The notes: generated by a model not told the origin, from the letters alone. A DNA stretch of 64,000 nt from Anaerolineae bacterium (GCA_030432295.1 JAUIHI010000005.1:124001-188000), one strand, 5' to 3'. Counted from the first letter of the stretch, positions 50,295 to 58,782 are shown. Made by a program: numbers and translations.

Positions 50295-51038
50295 ATGGAC
50301 GAAGTAGAACGCTACCTTTTCGATTTGCACGGCTATCTGATCATCCCGGACGTGCTTTCCCCCGCGGAGGTGGCCGAGTTGAACCGGCTGATCGACGCCC
50401 AAAACCTGCCCGATCCCGGCGAAGTATCCAGCGCGGCCCGTTTTAACAATTTTCTCAACTGGGATAAAGCCTTCTGCGCGCTACTGGACCACCCCCGGCT
50501 GATGCCTCTGTTGAAAACAATTCTGGGCGACGGCTTCCGGCTGGACCACTACTACGGCATCTATATGCGGGCCGGGACCGATCGGCTCAATCTCCACGGC
50601 GGCGGCACACCCTACGATCCGCCGGAGTATTTCCACTTCCGCAACGGCGAAATGTACAATGGGTTGACTGTCGTCTCCTGGAACCTGACCGATACCGGAC
50701 CCGAATACGGCGGCTTCTGCGCTATCCCCGGCAGCCACAAGTCCAACTATCCCTGCCCGGCAGAGGTAAAGGAGCAGCACACTGACCATCCAGCAGTGGT
50801 CGTGCCTTCGGCCCCGGCTGGCTCTCTGGTTATCTTCACCGAAGCCCTGACCCACGGCACCGCGCCCTGGACAGCCGAACACCAGCGGCGGTCCCTGCTC
50901 TACAAATACAGCCCCGGCCAGCAATCCTGGAGCAGCACTCATATCCAGCCCCCAACAGATGTGGAACTGACGCCCCGGCAGAAGCTGCTCTTCGAGAAGC
51001 CCTATTTTCACGCCCGGCCCACGCTTTTTGATGAGTAA
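50295..51038 (+). CDS. Phytanoyl-CoA dioxygenase (PhyH)-family protein
   Basis: 247 residues; AGGAG before the ATG at 50295. Non-haem Fe/2-oxoglutarate fold: opening LFDLHGYLIIPDVLSPAEVAELNRLID, the ligand set in LNLHGGGTPYD (His about 98) with an acid partner, LTDTGPEYGGFCAIPGSHKSNYP and the distal His in TEALTHGTAPWTAEHQRRSLLYKY. It hydroxylates a small molecule or acyl chain. Second dioxygenase facing the TauD-type gene. Confidence 0.85.
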   Translation: MDEVERYLFDLHGYLIIPDVLSPAEVAELNRLIDAQNLPDPGEVSSAARFNNFLNWDKAFCALLDHPRLMPLLKTILGDGFRLDHYYGIYMRAGTDRLNLHGGGTPYDPPEYFHFRNGEMYNGLTVVSWNLTDTGPEYGGFCAIPGSHKSNYPCPAEVKEQHTDHPAVVVPSAPAGSLVIFTEALTHGTAPWTAEHQRRSLLYKYSPGQQSWSSTHIQPPTDVELTPRQKLLFEKPYFHARPTLFDE

Positions 51039-51051
51039 ATGACATCCATTT

Positions 51052-51113
51052 GTAGGGGCGCTTGCTTGCTGCGCCCGTCACCAAATGCGGGCGCAGCAAG
51101 CAAGCGCCCCTAC
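51052..51113. repeat. Long inverted repeat, GTAGGGGCGC type
   Basis: 26-base perfect arms (GTAGGGGCGCTTGCTTGCTG.., 51052-51077 and 51088-51113), ten-base loop, 13 bases after the PhyH stop. A strong terminator-like hairpin without a T tract; also a common dispersed repeat type. Confidence 0.75.
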
Positions 51114-51143
51114 GATTCAAACGACCTATTTTAGGAGGAAACA

Positions 51144-52037
51144 GTGTCACAAAATATAGGAGTCATTGGGCTGGGCGCAATGGGAATGGGCATGGCCCAA
51201 TCCCTGGTGCGCGCCGGTTTTGAGGTGAAGGGTTATGACATCGCGCCCGCTGCTGTGCAGGTGCTGGTGGATGCGGGCGGCCACGCTGCGGCGACAGTGG
51301 CCGAGGCCGCAACCGGCGCGGATGTGCTGATTGTGATGGTCGTCAACGCGGCCCAGGCCGAGGACGTGCTCTTTGGCGCGGGTGGCGGCGCAGCGGCCAT
51401 GCCCACCGGCGCTGTAGTGATGCTCTCCTGCACAGTCTCCCCCGCCTTTGCCCGCCAGACCGCTGAACGGTTGGCGGAGATGGGGCTGGAAATGCTCGAC
51501 GCGCCGGTCAGCGGCGGTCCTGTGCGCTCGGCAGAGGGCGCGCTGAGTGTGATGGCTTCGGGCGGCCCCGGGGTCTTTGACAAATGTGGAGCGGTGTTGG
51601 AAGCGGTGGCGGCCAACGTCTACCGGATGGGGGACGCGCCGGGACTGGGATCGGTGATGAAATCCGTCAACCAACTGCTGGCCGGGGTCCACCTGGCCGC
51701 AATGGGCGAGGCGTTCGTCTTTGGCAGTAAGCAGGGCATCGACCTCCAGCAGATGTACGACGTCATCTGTGCCAGCGCGGGCGGCTCGTGGATGTTCCAG
51801 AACCGGGGCCAGCACATTCTGGACAACGACTACACCCCCGCCAGTGCGGTGGACATCTGGGGCAAGGATTTGGGTATTGTGCTGGAAGCGGGCAAAGAGA
51901 ATAAACTGGCCCTGCCCCTGGCCGCAGTAGCCCACCAGCTATTCCTCGCTGCCTCCGCCCAGGGGATGGGACGGATGGACGACGCCGCGATTGTGAAGAT
52001 TTACGCCCAGTTGGCCGGGGTGGAGTTGGGCGGGTGA
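51144..52037 (+). CDS. Beta-hydroxyacid dehydrogenase (3-hydroxyisobutyrate / L-threonate dehydrogenase-like)
   Basis: 297 residues from a GTG with TTAGGAGGAAACA upstream. N-terminal NAD(P) domain GVIGLGAMGMGMAQSLVRAGFEVKGYD, substrate region LDAPVSGGPVRSAEG (about 121-135), catalytic Lys in KSVNQLLAGVH and C-terminal all-helix domain with KDLGIVLEAGKE. It oxidises a hydroxy acid; with LtnD relatives the substrate is L-threonate, otherwise 2-hydroxy-3-oxopropionate. It is consistent with the sugar-acid theme of the region. Confidence 0.88.
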   Translation: MSQNIGVIGLGAMGMGMAQSLVRAGFEVKGYDIAPAAVQVLVDAGGHAAATVAEAATGADVLIVMVVNAAQAEDVLFGAGGGAAAMPTGAVVMLSCTVSPAFARQTAERLAEMGLEMLDAPVSGGPVRSAEGALSVMASGGPGVFDKCGAVLEAVAANVYRMGDAPGLGSVMKSVNQLLAGVHLAAMGEAFVFGSKQGIDLQQMYDVICASAGGSWMFQNRGQHILDNDYTPASAVDIWGKDLGIVLEAGKENKLALPLAAVAHQLFLAASAQGMGRMDDAAIVKIYAQLAGVELGG

Positions 52038-52063
52038 AAGGGTGAAAGACGCTGGGCAGATTG

Positions 52064-52072
52064 TGCTATAAT
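52064..52072 (+). promoter_or_regulatory. Extended -10 promoter for the Uma2/Mrr genes
   Basis: TGCTATAAT (TATAAT 52067-52072) followed by CAGCC as at 41508. The transcript start would be near 52079, about 40 bases before the ATG at 52118. Confidence 0.55.
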
Positions 52073-52117
52073 CAGCCCAGCGCGCTGGACGGTGTAGAGT
52101 CAAGGACAAAAGCAACA

Positions 52118-52735
52118 ATGCAAACCCTATCTCGTGTGGAAGTGATGGAACGGATGACCGCCGCGGACTTCTTCCGCGACGCGCCGGAAGATCGCAAAGC
52201 TGAACTGATCGATGGAGTGATGATTATGCCTTCTCCGCCACTGGTTATTCACGAACGAATGCAGGGCTTTTTATCAACGCTTTTGCGCCTTTATGTCGAA
52301 GAGAAAGAAGTTGGCGAAGTCTTCGGTTCCCGCACAGCCGTGGAATTAGAACTCTTCTACGCGCCAGAACCGGATATTCTTTTCGTCGCCAAAGACCGGC
52401 TGCATATTATCGGCGAAAAGGGCATTCGGGGCGCACCGGACTTTGTCATCGAAATCCTCTCGGCCAGCACAGCCCAGAACGACCGGGGGGCCAAGTTCCA
52501 CGCCTACGAGCGGGCCGGTGTGCGCGAGTACTGGCTGATCGACCCCTATGGGCCAGCGGGCACGGAATTCTATCAATTGCAGGAAGGCCGCTTTCGTCCC
52601 CTCGCCCCCGACGCCGAAGGGAGTCTGAGCAGCGTAACTGTGCCCGGCTTCTGGATCGATTTGGCCTGGCTCTGGTCTGGTCAGGAGTATCCGCCGGTGC
52701 GTCAGGCGTTGAATGCAATTTTTGGCCATCCATAA
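52118..52735 (+). CDS. Uma2-family (DUF820) endonuclease-like protein
   Basis: 205 residues. PD-(D/E)xK fold: AELIDGVMIMPSPP, EVFGSRTAVEL, APEPDILFVAKDRL with the metal-binding Asp, PDFVIEILSASTAQNDRGAKFHAYERAGVREYWLIDPYG with the Glu and Lys of the active site. Such proteins are numerous in Chloroflexota and cyanobacteria; their role in DNA or mobile-element biology is unproven. It starts 38 codons before its first PD motif; own extended -10 promoter. Confidence 0.82.
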   Translation: MQTLSRVEVMERMTAADFFRDAPEDRKAELIDGVMIMPSPPLVIHERMQGFLSTLLRLYVEEKEVGEVFGSRTAVELELFYAPEPDILFVAKDRLHIIGEKGIRGAPDFVIEILSASTAQNDRGAKFHAYERAGVREYWLIDPYGPAGTEFYQLQEGRFRPLAPDAEGSLSSVTVPGFWIDLAWLWSGQEYPPVRQALNAIFGHP

Positions 52736-52808
52736 CCCTCTGCAAAGCGGGTTCGCCGTCTGTTGTCAGCGGTCGTTCCCTATTCCATCCACTCACTGCA
52801 ATTCTCCC

Positions 52809-53621
52809 ATGCGACTCAGCAAACTCCAGGCGATGGACCCCATTGCCTTTGAAAAATATGTGGGCACGCTCTTTGCCAAGCGGGGCTATCGGGTGCAGGA
52901 CACCCAAGCCTCCGCTGACGAGGGCATCGACCTGATCGTGCGCCAGGGACGGCGGATGGCTGTGGTCCAGTGCAAGCGCTATCAGGGCAGCGTGGGCCAG
53001 CCAGTCGTACGGGACCTCTACGGGGTGATGCTGCACACCCGGGCCGACGAAGCCTATCTGGTCACTACAGGCACTGTCACCGCGGCGGCCCGGCGTTGGG
53101 CAGAGGGCAAGCCCATCCATCTGGTAGACCAGCACCGGTTGGTGGAATGGACGCGCACGGGGCGGCTGAACTACGAGAAACCCAATGCGCTGAAGCTACC
53201 GAACCGCCGCCGTCAATTCGCTTTGGGCGTAGTGCTGCTGGCAATTGTGGCGGTGGCGCTGCTGGCTCCGGAGCGGATTCTGGCGGTGCGCGATAGTGTC
53301 GCCCAGACGGTTGCCCCCCTGTGGGCGCGGATCGAGGCGTCTATACCGCCCATTTCTACACCGATCCCGCCCAGCCCGACCCCAGCGGTGACAGCCACCA
53401 GTGCACCGGCTGTCATCGACGCCGACGCCACCGACACCCCTCAGCCTTCGCAAACGCCCGCCGCACCGGTCGCTACACCCGCAGAGTCGCCCGCATCTGC
53501 GACCGCCACCGAGACGCCCAATGCGGGCCGGGTTCCCAAACCCAAGCCGATTGCTCCTGTTTTTACCCCAATATCGACGCCGGATTTCAAAATCGGCACG
53601 CCTGCCCCAGCCAGTCAATAA
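52809..53621 (+). CDS. Membrane-anchored Mrr-like restriction endonuclease with a Pro/Thr tail
   Basis: 270 residues. Mrr-type nuclease domain (about 9-120): FEKYVGTLFAKRGYRV, DEGIDLIVRQGRRMAVVQCKRY with the Asp...QxK catalytic set, VRDLYGVMLHTRADEAYLVTTG. A membrane helix follows (FALGVVLLAIVAVALLAP, about 138-155) and then an outer Pro/Thr/Ser/Ala tail to the end. Placing an Mrr nuclease on the inner membrane face is seen in a few uncharacterised proteins. Follows the Uma2 gene by 74 bases. Confidence 0.78.
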   Translation: MRLSKLQAMDPIAFEKYVGTLFAKRGYRVQDTQASADEGIDLIVRQGRRMAVVQCKRYQGSVGQPVVRDLYGVMLHTRADEAYLVTTGTVTAAARRWAEGKPIHLVDQHRLVEWTRTGRLNYEKPNALKLPNRRRQFALGVVLLAIVAVALLAPERILAVRDSVAQTVAPLWARIEASIPPISTPIPPSPTPAVTATSAPAVIDADATDTPQPSQTPAAPVATPAESPASATATETPNAGRVPKPKPIAPVFTPISTPDFKIGTPAPASQ

Positions 53622-53631
53622 GGAATCTCCA

Positions 53632-55452
53632 ATGACCGACTTCGCCCGCTATCTCAACATCCGCAGCGCCCAGATGCCTGTGCTTTCGCCCGACGGCAGC
53701 CGGGTCGCCTTTCTCAGCGACATCACCGGGAACCTGCAAGTGTGGAGCGCGCCCACCGCGCCCGACCGCGGCGAATGGCCCCGGCAGCTTACCTTTTTTG
53801 CCGACAAAGTGTGGGAAGTCCACGGCACGGGCGGTGGGGATCACCTGCTAGCCGTGGGGGATGTGGGGGGCAACGAGCGCCAGCAGTTCTATCTGATCAG
53901 CGGCTATGGCGGGGACGGCGGCCACGACGTGCGCCGTCTGACCAGCGACGACAACGCCATCCACCGCTTCGGCGGATTCAGCGGCGACGGCCAGCGGATT
54001 CTCTACGCGGCCAACGGGCGTAACGGCGTGGACTTCGACCTCTTCCAGATGGATATGGCAAACGGAGAGAGCCGTCTGCTCTGTGAACTTTCCGGCAATC
54101 AGGAGGTGATGGCCTGGTCGCTGGATGAGGAGTTTGTGCTGACCCGTCAGCAGGTGGGGCCGCTGGAAGACCGGCTCTTTCTTATCGATCTCCACGGGGA
54201 GGGCAATTCACGCCAGCCACGGGAGTTGACGGCAGGCACAGCACCGGCCCGTTACGAGCAGGTGCGTTGGGGGCACGGCGGGGTCTATCTGCTCAGCGAC
54301 CGCACCCACGACCGGGGCGCGATCTGTCGCTTGGATTTGGAGAGCGGCGAACTGTCGGAGATTGTCAACGCCGACGCCCACGGCGGTGACGGCGAAATGG
54401 AAGCGCTGGCAATGGCGGCCAACGGCGCGGCGATCTACAGCTACAATGAAGGCGGCTACAGCCGTCTGTGGCGGGTGGACCTGAAGACGGGCGAGCGGGC
54501 CGCTGTCGCCGGGCTGCCCGACGGGCAGATCGGCCATATTTCTGTCAAAAATAATGGGACGCTTGTCTGCGATGTGCAGACCCCCCAGGCCAATCTGAAC
54601 GTCTGGCTGGTGGGAACCGATGGCATCGCCCGCGCCCTGACCCAAAGTGACCGGGCCGGGCTGGATGCTGGCTCCTTTGTGGCTCCGGAACTGATCCACT
54701 TTTCCAGCTTCGACGGCCTTTCGATTCCCGCCTTCTACTATCTGCCCCAAACGCCCCGACCCGCAGGCGGCTACCCCTGCATTCTCTATGTCCACGGCGG
54801 GCCGACCAGCCAGCTACGCCCGGATTTCGATGTGCGTTTTCAGTATTTTCTCAGCCGGGGCTATGCGATTCTGGGCACGAATGTGCGGGGCAGCACAGGC
54901 TATGGCCGGGCCTACGCGGCCCTGGACGAGATTGAGAAGCGGCCCGACAGCGTGGCCGATCTGAAACACGCGGTCCTCTGGCTGCAAGGGCGGGCCGAGA
55001 TCGACAGCGGACGGGTGGCGGTCTATGGGCGCAGCTACGGCGGCTATATGGTTCTGGCCGCCTTGACCGCCTATCCTGAACTTTTTGCCGCAGGGATCGA
55101 TGTGGTGGGGATCGCCAATTGGGTCAGCTTCCTGGAACGCACCAGCCCCTGGCGGCGGGTGCATCGGGAGCAGGAGTACGGCAGTCTGGCCGACCACCGG
55201 GAGGTGCTGGAACGCATCTCGCCCATCCACCGGGCCGAGCGCATCACAATGCCGCTGCTGGTCATTGCCGGGGATAACGACCCCCGGGTTCCGCTCTTCG
55301 AGTCGGAGTTGATTGTGGAAAAGGTGGGGGCCAGCGGGGGCACAGTGGAGTTTCTGCACTACGCGGACGAGGGGCACAAAATCAGCAAACTGAGCAACCG
55401 CATCGACAGCTTTACAAAAATGGCGGCCTTTTTGGAGAAATATCTCGTCTGA
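53632..55452 (+). CDS. Prolyl oligopeptidase-family (S9) peptidase
   Basis: 606 residues; AAGGA before the ATG, ten bases after the Mrr-like stop. N-terminal beta-propeller (about 1-350, SPDGSRVAFLSD, FSGDGQRILYAANG, SVKNNGTLVCDV) and C-terminal alpha/beta-hydrolase with catalytic Ser468 (GRSYGGY), Asp in AGDNDPRVP and His in DEGHKI. Acyl-aminoacyl or dipeptidyl peptidase-like. No signal peptide, so cytoplasmic cleavage of short peptides. Terminator follows. Confidence 0.87.
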   Translation: MTDFARYLNIRSAQMPVLSPDGSRVAFLSDITGNLQVWSAPTAPDRGEWPRQLTFFADKVWEVHGTGGGDHLLAVGDVGGNERQQFYLISGYGGDGGHDVRRLTSDDNAIHRFGGFSGDGQRILYAANGRNGVDFDLFQMDMANGESRLLCELSGNQEVMAWSLDEEFVLTRQQVGPLEDRLFLIDLHGEGNSRQPRELTAGTAPARYEQVRWGHGGVYLLSDRTHDRGAICRLDLESGELSEIVNADAHGGDGEMEALAMAANGAAIYSYNEGGYSRLWRVDLKTGERAAVAGLPDGQIGHISVKNNGTLVCDVQTPQANLNVWLVGTDGIARALTQSDRAGLDAGSFVAPELIHFSSFDGLSIPAFYYLPQTPRPAGGYPCILYVHGGPTSQLRPDFDVRFQYFLSRGYAILGTNVRGSTGYGRAYAALDEIEKRPDSVADLKHAVLWLQGRAEIDSGRVAVYGRSYGGYMVLAALTAYPELFAAGIDVVGIANWVSFLERTSPWRRVHREQEYGSLADHREVLERISPIHRAERITMPLLVIAGDNDPRVPLFESELIVEKVGASGGTVEFLHYADEGHKISKLSNRIDSFTKMAAFLEKYLV

Positions 55453-55466
55453 CCGGCCTGCCCAGG

Positions 55467-55521
55467 AAAAAAGGAGACAGATTGCCACGGATACAATCTC
55501 TGGCAATCCGTCTCCTTTTTT
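55467..55521. terminator. Strong intrinsic terminator between convergent genes
   Basis: AAAAAAGGAGAC at 55467 pairs with GTCTCCTTTTTT ending 55521, with an inner GATTGCCA/TGGCAATC stem. The A and T tracts make it active in both directions. Confidence 0.85.
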
Positions 55522-55536
55522 GTGTGGTTTTCTGCC

Positions 55537-56955
55537 TCACCGGCACAGAGCGGGGAATGTGTACCCTTCAGCGCTGAGGGTTGCCAGAATTGTACCGAGC
55601 GCCTCGATTGTCCCGGTCCGGTTGTCGCCCCCGTCGTGGAGCAATACAATCGACCCCGGCTGGACTTTGGTCAGGACCCGGCTGGCGATTGTCTCCGGGT
55701 TCTGGTTCAGCCAATCCAATGGGTCCACAGTCCAATAGATGAGACTATAGCCCGCCGTGTCTGCGTTGGCCAGCAGATTCGGCCCCACATCTCCATAGGG
55801 CGGGCGCAGACAGTGGCTGCCGTATCCGCCCAACACCTGCTCGGTTCCCTCTACCTCTTTTTCAAAGGTGTCCCAGTCTGCGCTGCCCAGCTTGCTGTGG
55901 TTCCACGAATGGTTGCCGATGGCGTGGCCCGCATCGTACATCTTTTTGATCAGTTCCCCCTGGTTTTGGGCAGAGCGACCCACCACAAAAAAGGTGGCTT
56001 TGGCGTCGTACTCCGCCAGCACTTCCAAAATTTGGGGGGTGTAGCGGAAATGGGGGCCGTCGTCGAAGGTCAGATAGACGGCCTTGCCAGCCCCCGGACC
56101 CCGGGTGACCAGGCGCGAGCGGGTGGTAGCTGAGAGCGTCGAAACACCCATCCCCCCACTCCCAATGGCCAGAGGCGTCAGATATTCGTCGTAATCCAGG
56201 CGGCCATAGACCACACGCAGCCGCAGTTGCTGGCTGCCTGGCGGGTAGTCGGCGGGGGAAAGTGTGAGCAGTTCCCGCTCTGCCGTCACCCGTTCCTCGC
56301 CCACACCCAGAAAGACGGCCTGGTTGGGGTCCCCGTTTAGCAGCAGGTCGATCTGCCATTTGCGGAAGGTGGGGTGATTTGCCACACCACGTACGGAAAG
56401 CGAATCGCCCTGGGCGACGACGGAAAGACCGTTGCCGGTCAAAGTGCGCGCCATTGCGGCCGCTGGAGCAGGCGCAGAAGCGGGCACAGGAGTGGGCACG
56501 GTGGCTGGCTGCGGAGCGGTTTGTGCGGGTTGAGGCGGAGTCGCTGGATTTTCGCCGCCGCCGGATTGATTGGCGATGTGAATGGGCAGAAAGTATTCGT
56601 CGTAGTTGAGATTGCTATGCACCACCCGCAGCCGCAATTGATGCTCGCCGTCGGGATAGAGGCTGGTATCCAGCGTGGACAAGAGGCCCGGCGAAGGTAT
56701 TGGGTCTTCGCCAAAGGCCAAAAAGGCTGGCTCTGTACTGTTCAGCAACAGGTCCAGTTGCCACTTGCGAAAGGTGGGATGGTCGGCCACGCCGAGAACA
56801 GACACAATCCCATAGGCCGCGGCCGCATCCCCGTTTTCCAGTGTCAGCCCATTGCCGGGCGACTGGGCCTGAGTAGTGGGGGATAGTATAAGGGACGCCA
56901 GGCAGAATAGCAGCAGACTGAAAACACGGCGTGCAGCAATGATTCGTCGGGGCAT
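55537..56955 (-). CDS. Secreted polysaccharide deacetylase with a duplicated N-terminal module
   Basis: 472 residues from the ATG at 56955. Signal peptide about 9-31 (VFSLLLFCLASLILSPTTQAQ). Two copies of an approximately 95-residue module follow, at about 34-130 and 170-262; both contain HPTFRKWQ(L/I)DLLLN and a final YDEY segment, separated by a Pro/Ala linker. The NodB domain (about 290-470) has TFDDGPH, GNHSWNH, RPPYGD, DPLDW and LLHDGG. It removes acetyl groups from glycans such as peptidoglycan or chitin at the surface. The modules may be glycan-binding. The next gene upstream ends 57 bases away. Confidence 0.86.
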   Translation of the reverse strand: MPRRIIAARRVFSLLLFCLASLILSPTTQAQSPGNGLTLENGDAAAAYGIVSVLGVADHPTFRKWQLDLLLNSTEPAFLAFGEDPIPSPGLLSTLDTSLYPDGEHQLRLRVVHSNLNYDEYFLPIHIANQSGGGENPATPPQPAQTAPQPATVPTPVPASAPAPAAAMARTLTGNGLSVVAQGDSLSVRGVANHPTFRKWQIDLLLNGDPNQAVFLGVGEERVTAERELLTLSPADYPPGSQQLRLRVVYGRLDYDEYLTPLAIGSGGMGVSTLSATTRSRLVTRGPGAGKAVYLTFDDGPHFRYTPQILEVLAEYDAKATFFVVGRSAQNQGELIKKMYDAGHAIGNHSWNHSKLGSADWDTFEKEVEGTEQVLGGYGSHCLRPPYGDVGPNLLANADTAGYSLIYWTVDPLDWLNQNPETIASRVLTKVQPGSIVLLHDGGDNRTGTIEALGTILATLSAEGYTFPALCR

Positions 56956-57012
56956 AGGGGGGATACCTGTTGATGGTTCGGATAATACTTTTGTTCGATG
57001 GCCTGGCATTTC

Positions 57013-57927
57013 TCACCCTGCGGCCAGAAGTTCCAGCGCTGCCAGTAGGGTGCGGCGCTGGGTCTCCCCATCACCGGCCCGACCCAATGGACGTCCCATC
57101 CAGAAGGGCGTCGTCAGCAGCCGGGGCACACGCATGGCCTCCAGCCGTTCCCGGAAGGTATCGGCAGCGATGATGACCGTCCCAATCCCCGCCTCTTCTG
57201 CCACCCGCGCAACGTGCCCCACGGACACGTGACAGACCGGTCAGACAGGGACCAGAACTGCGCCGTCGATCCCCGCTGCTTTCCACATCGCCACCCACTG
57301 GGGCGCGGTCCGTTTGGTCAGGGGTGTCTGGGCACACGCGCCCACAAAGGAATAGGCCGTCGGGTGCAGGCTGCCGATGACCCCTTCTGCGGCAAGGCTG
57401 ACCAGATGATCTGTCGGGAAAGCCACATTGTGATCCGCCAGCACGCCCCGCACATCGTAGCCGCCGTGACGGGCGCGCAAGCGGTCGTGGGGCGTCTCCA
57501 CGGGAATCTCGGAAAGCGTTGGCTGCTCTTTCAGAAAGTCGTCGATACGCCGGGCCGCTTCCTCCTGGCTCATATTGTCGATGCCAAAGGGCTTGGGATC
57601 GTCCCCTTCCACAAAGTGGCCGGTGGAGGTGATGAGTGTAATTTTGGCCGCAGATAGGGGTTTGCCCAGGGGCGTGCGTGGGCCGTCGTCGTAGACCCAG
57701 AGGGTCGGCCCCGCGTAGTTCTGCGCCTGCCCGGCCTGCATGTGCGCAATGATCGGGGACCAGTCGTTGCTGTCGTAGGCGTCGCCCAATTTCCAAAAAA
57801 GCTGTTGAACAAAATCGGCCGCTTCTTCCTCGCTCAGCCCTTTGAGGAATTTGAAGTTGAGGTCGTTGCGGCTGCCGTAGGAAAAGGAGTTCTTGAAATC
57901 GACAAAGGATTCAGGTTCTTCGGACAT
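57013..57927 (-). CDS. Probable selenoprotein, glycine/sarcosine/betaine reductase B (GrdB)-like family
   Basis: 304 residues with one in-frame TGA read as Sec at codon 229 (57243-57241). AGGAG five bases before the ATG at 57927. Before the TGA the frame runs 228 codons (for example GFNFKFLKGLSEEEAADFVQQL-like opening, FVGACAQTPLTKRTAP, GIDGAVLVPV). After it the frame continues 75 codons with uniform coding character: PVCHVSVGHVARVAEEAGIGTVIIAAD. Codons around the TGA give V-P-V-U-P-V-C, a UxxC redox motif where other family members carry Cys or Sec. A SECIS-like hairpin begins ten bases later. Function is probably a redox reductase; substrate unknown. Alternative: inactivated gene. Sec insertion needs selA/B/C/D elsewhere in the genome. 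Confidence 0.78.
57212..57230 (-). promoter_or_regulatory. SECIS-like hairpin downstream of the UGA
   Basis: On the mRNA: arm ACGUGUC (57230-57224), loop CGUGG (57223-57219), arm GGCACGU (57218-57212), seven pairs including one G-U. It starts ten bases after the UGA, placing the loop 17 bases from it, with a G in the second loop position, the geometry of bacterial SECIS elements. Confidence 0.6.
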
Positions 57928-57946
57928 GAGGACTCCTGTTAAATGA

Positions 57947-57976
57947 AATAGCGCTACCCAGTTGGGTAGCGCTATT
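57947..57976. terminator. Terminator between the TspO-like gene and the selenoprotein gene
   Basis: 14-base arms AATAGCGCTACCCA and TGGGTAGCGCTATT with a two-base loop, 19 bases upstream of the selenoprotein ATG. On the minus strand it ends in U/A-rich sequence and separates the two transcripts or sets their ratio. Confidence 0.6.
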
Positions 57977-58005
57977 ATCGCATTTTCATTGCTTGTCGTC
58001 AACGG

Positions 58006-58782
58006 CTAGGCGGGGTTGCTTTGCAGTCGGGCTGGCGACGAACCACTGCCTGCTGCCGCCATCAAAACCAGCACCGTAATCCCAGCGGCCAAGACGGCGG
58101 CGGTGTAGGCGACCAACGGCGTGTCGGTGTACTTGACGGCGATGCCGATGAAGGCCCAGATGAAGACCGCCCCGTAGGCCACATCCCGCCGGGTGCGCAG
58201 GATGACGAAGGCAATGGCCGTGCCCACCACCATCACCAGCACAGACCAGAGGGGTGCTGGCACGGGTCCGCCGTTGAAGCCCAAATCCTGGAGCAGAACA
58301 GTTGTATTGGCAATCGTCGCCACACTGATCCAGCCCACGTAGATGCTGAAGGGTATGTGGACAATCCAGCGTTCCAGCCGGGAAACGGGCTGGAACCCCA
58401 GCCGCACAAAGATCGCCAGAAGGGTCCCCAGAATCCCCAGCATAATCACCCAACTGAGGGGGAAGAGCAGGTAGTGCCAGGCCGCGATCCAGGCGCTGTT
58501 GAAAAGATTGGAGAGAATAAAGAGCCAGCCAATCTTCTCCATCCGGGGGTTTTCCCGTTGGGCAGGCAGGGAGTGGTAGATGGTGAAAGCCAACAACCCG
58601 GAATAGATCACACCCCAGATGGCGAAGACGTAGCCCGCCGGTGTGAAGAAGTTGGGGAACATATCGGAGATTGCCCCCGTGTCCATGCCGTTGAGGGGCA
58701 GCGATGTGGCCAGACCGTTCATCACAATCGTCAGCGCGAAGGTGACGATGACAAGAAATTGACGTGTAATGTTTCGGTTCAT
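58006..58782 (-). CDS. TspO/MBR-family-like membrane protein
   Basis: 258 residues; GGGAG seven bases before the ATG. About seven membrane segments; TspO-like features FTPAGYVFAIWGVIYSGLLAF (about 46-66), LFILSNLFNSAWIAAWHYLLFPLSW (about 86-110) and IPFSIYVGWISVATIANTT. It is longer than the five-helix TspO, with extra C-terminal helices, so belongs to the larger tryptophan-rich relatives. TspO proteins bind porphyrins and cholesterol-like ligands; function here not known. Gene oriented away from rplU. Confidence 0.72.
   Translation of the reverse strand: MNRNITRQFLVIVTFALTIVMNGLATSLPLNGMDTGAISDMFPNFFTPAGYVFAIWGVIYSGLLAFTIYHSLPAQRENPRMEKIGWLFILSNLFNSAWIAAWHYLLFPLSWVIMLGILGTLLAIFVRLGFQPVSRLERWIVHIPFSIYVGWISVATIANTTVLLQDLGFNGGPVPAPLWSVLVMVVGTAIAFVILRTRRDVAYGAVFIWAFIGIAVKYTDTPLVAYTAAVLAAGITVLVLMAAAGSGSSPARLQSNPA

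Noticed and set aside
57241-57927. Selenoprotein gene as a truncated 228-residue protein or a pseudogene.
   Set aside because: The frame resumes in phase with a UxxC motif and a SECIS-like hairpin; a frameshift is not needed. Kept as the alternative, not the call.
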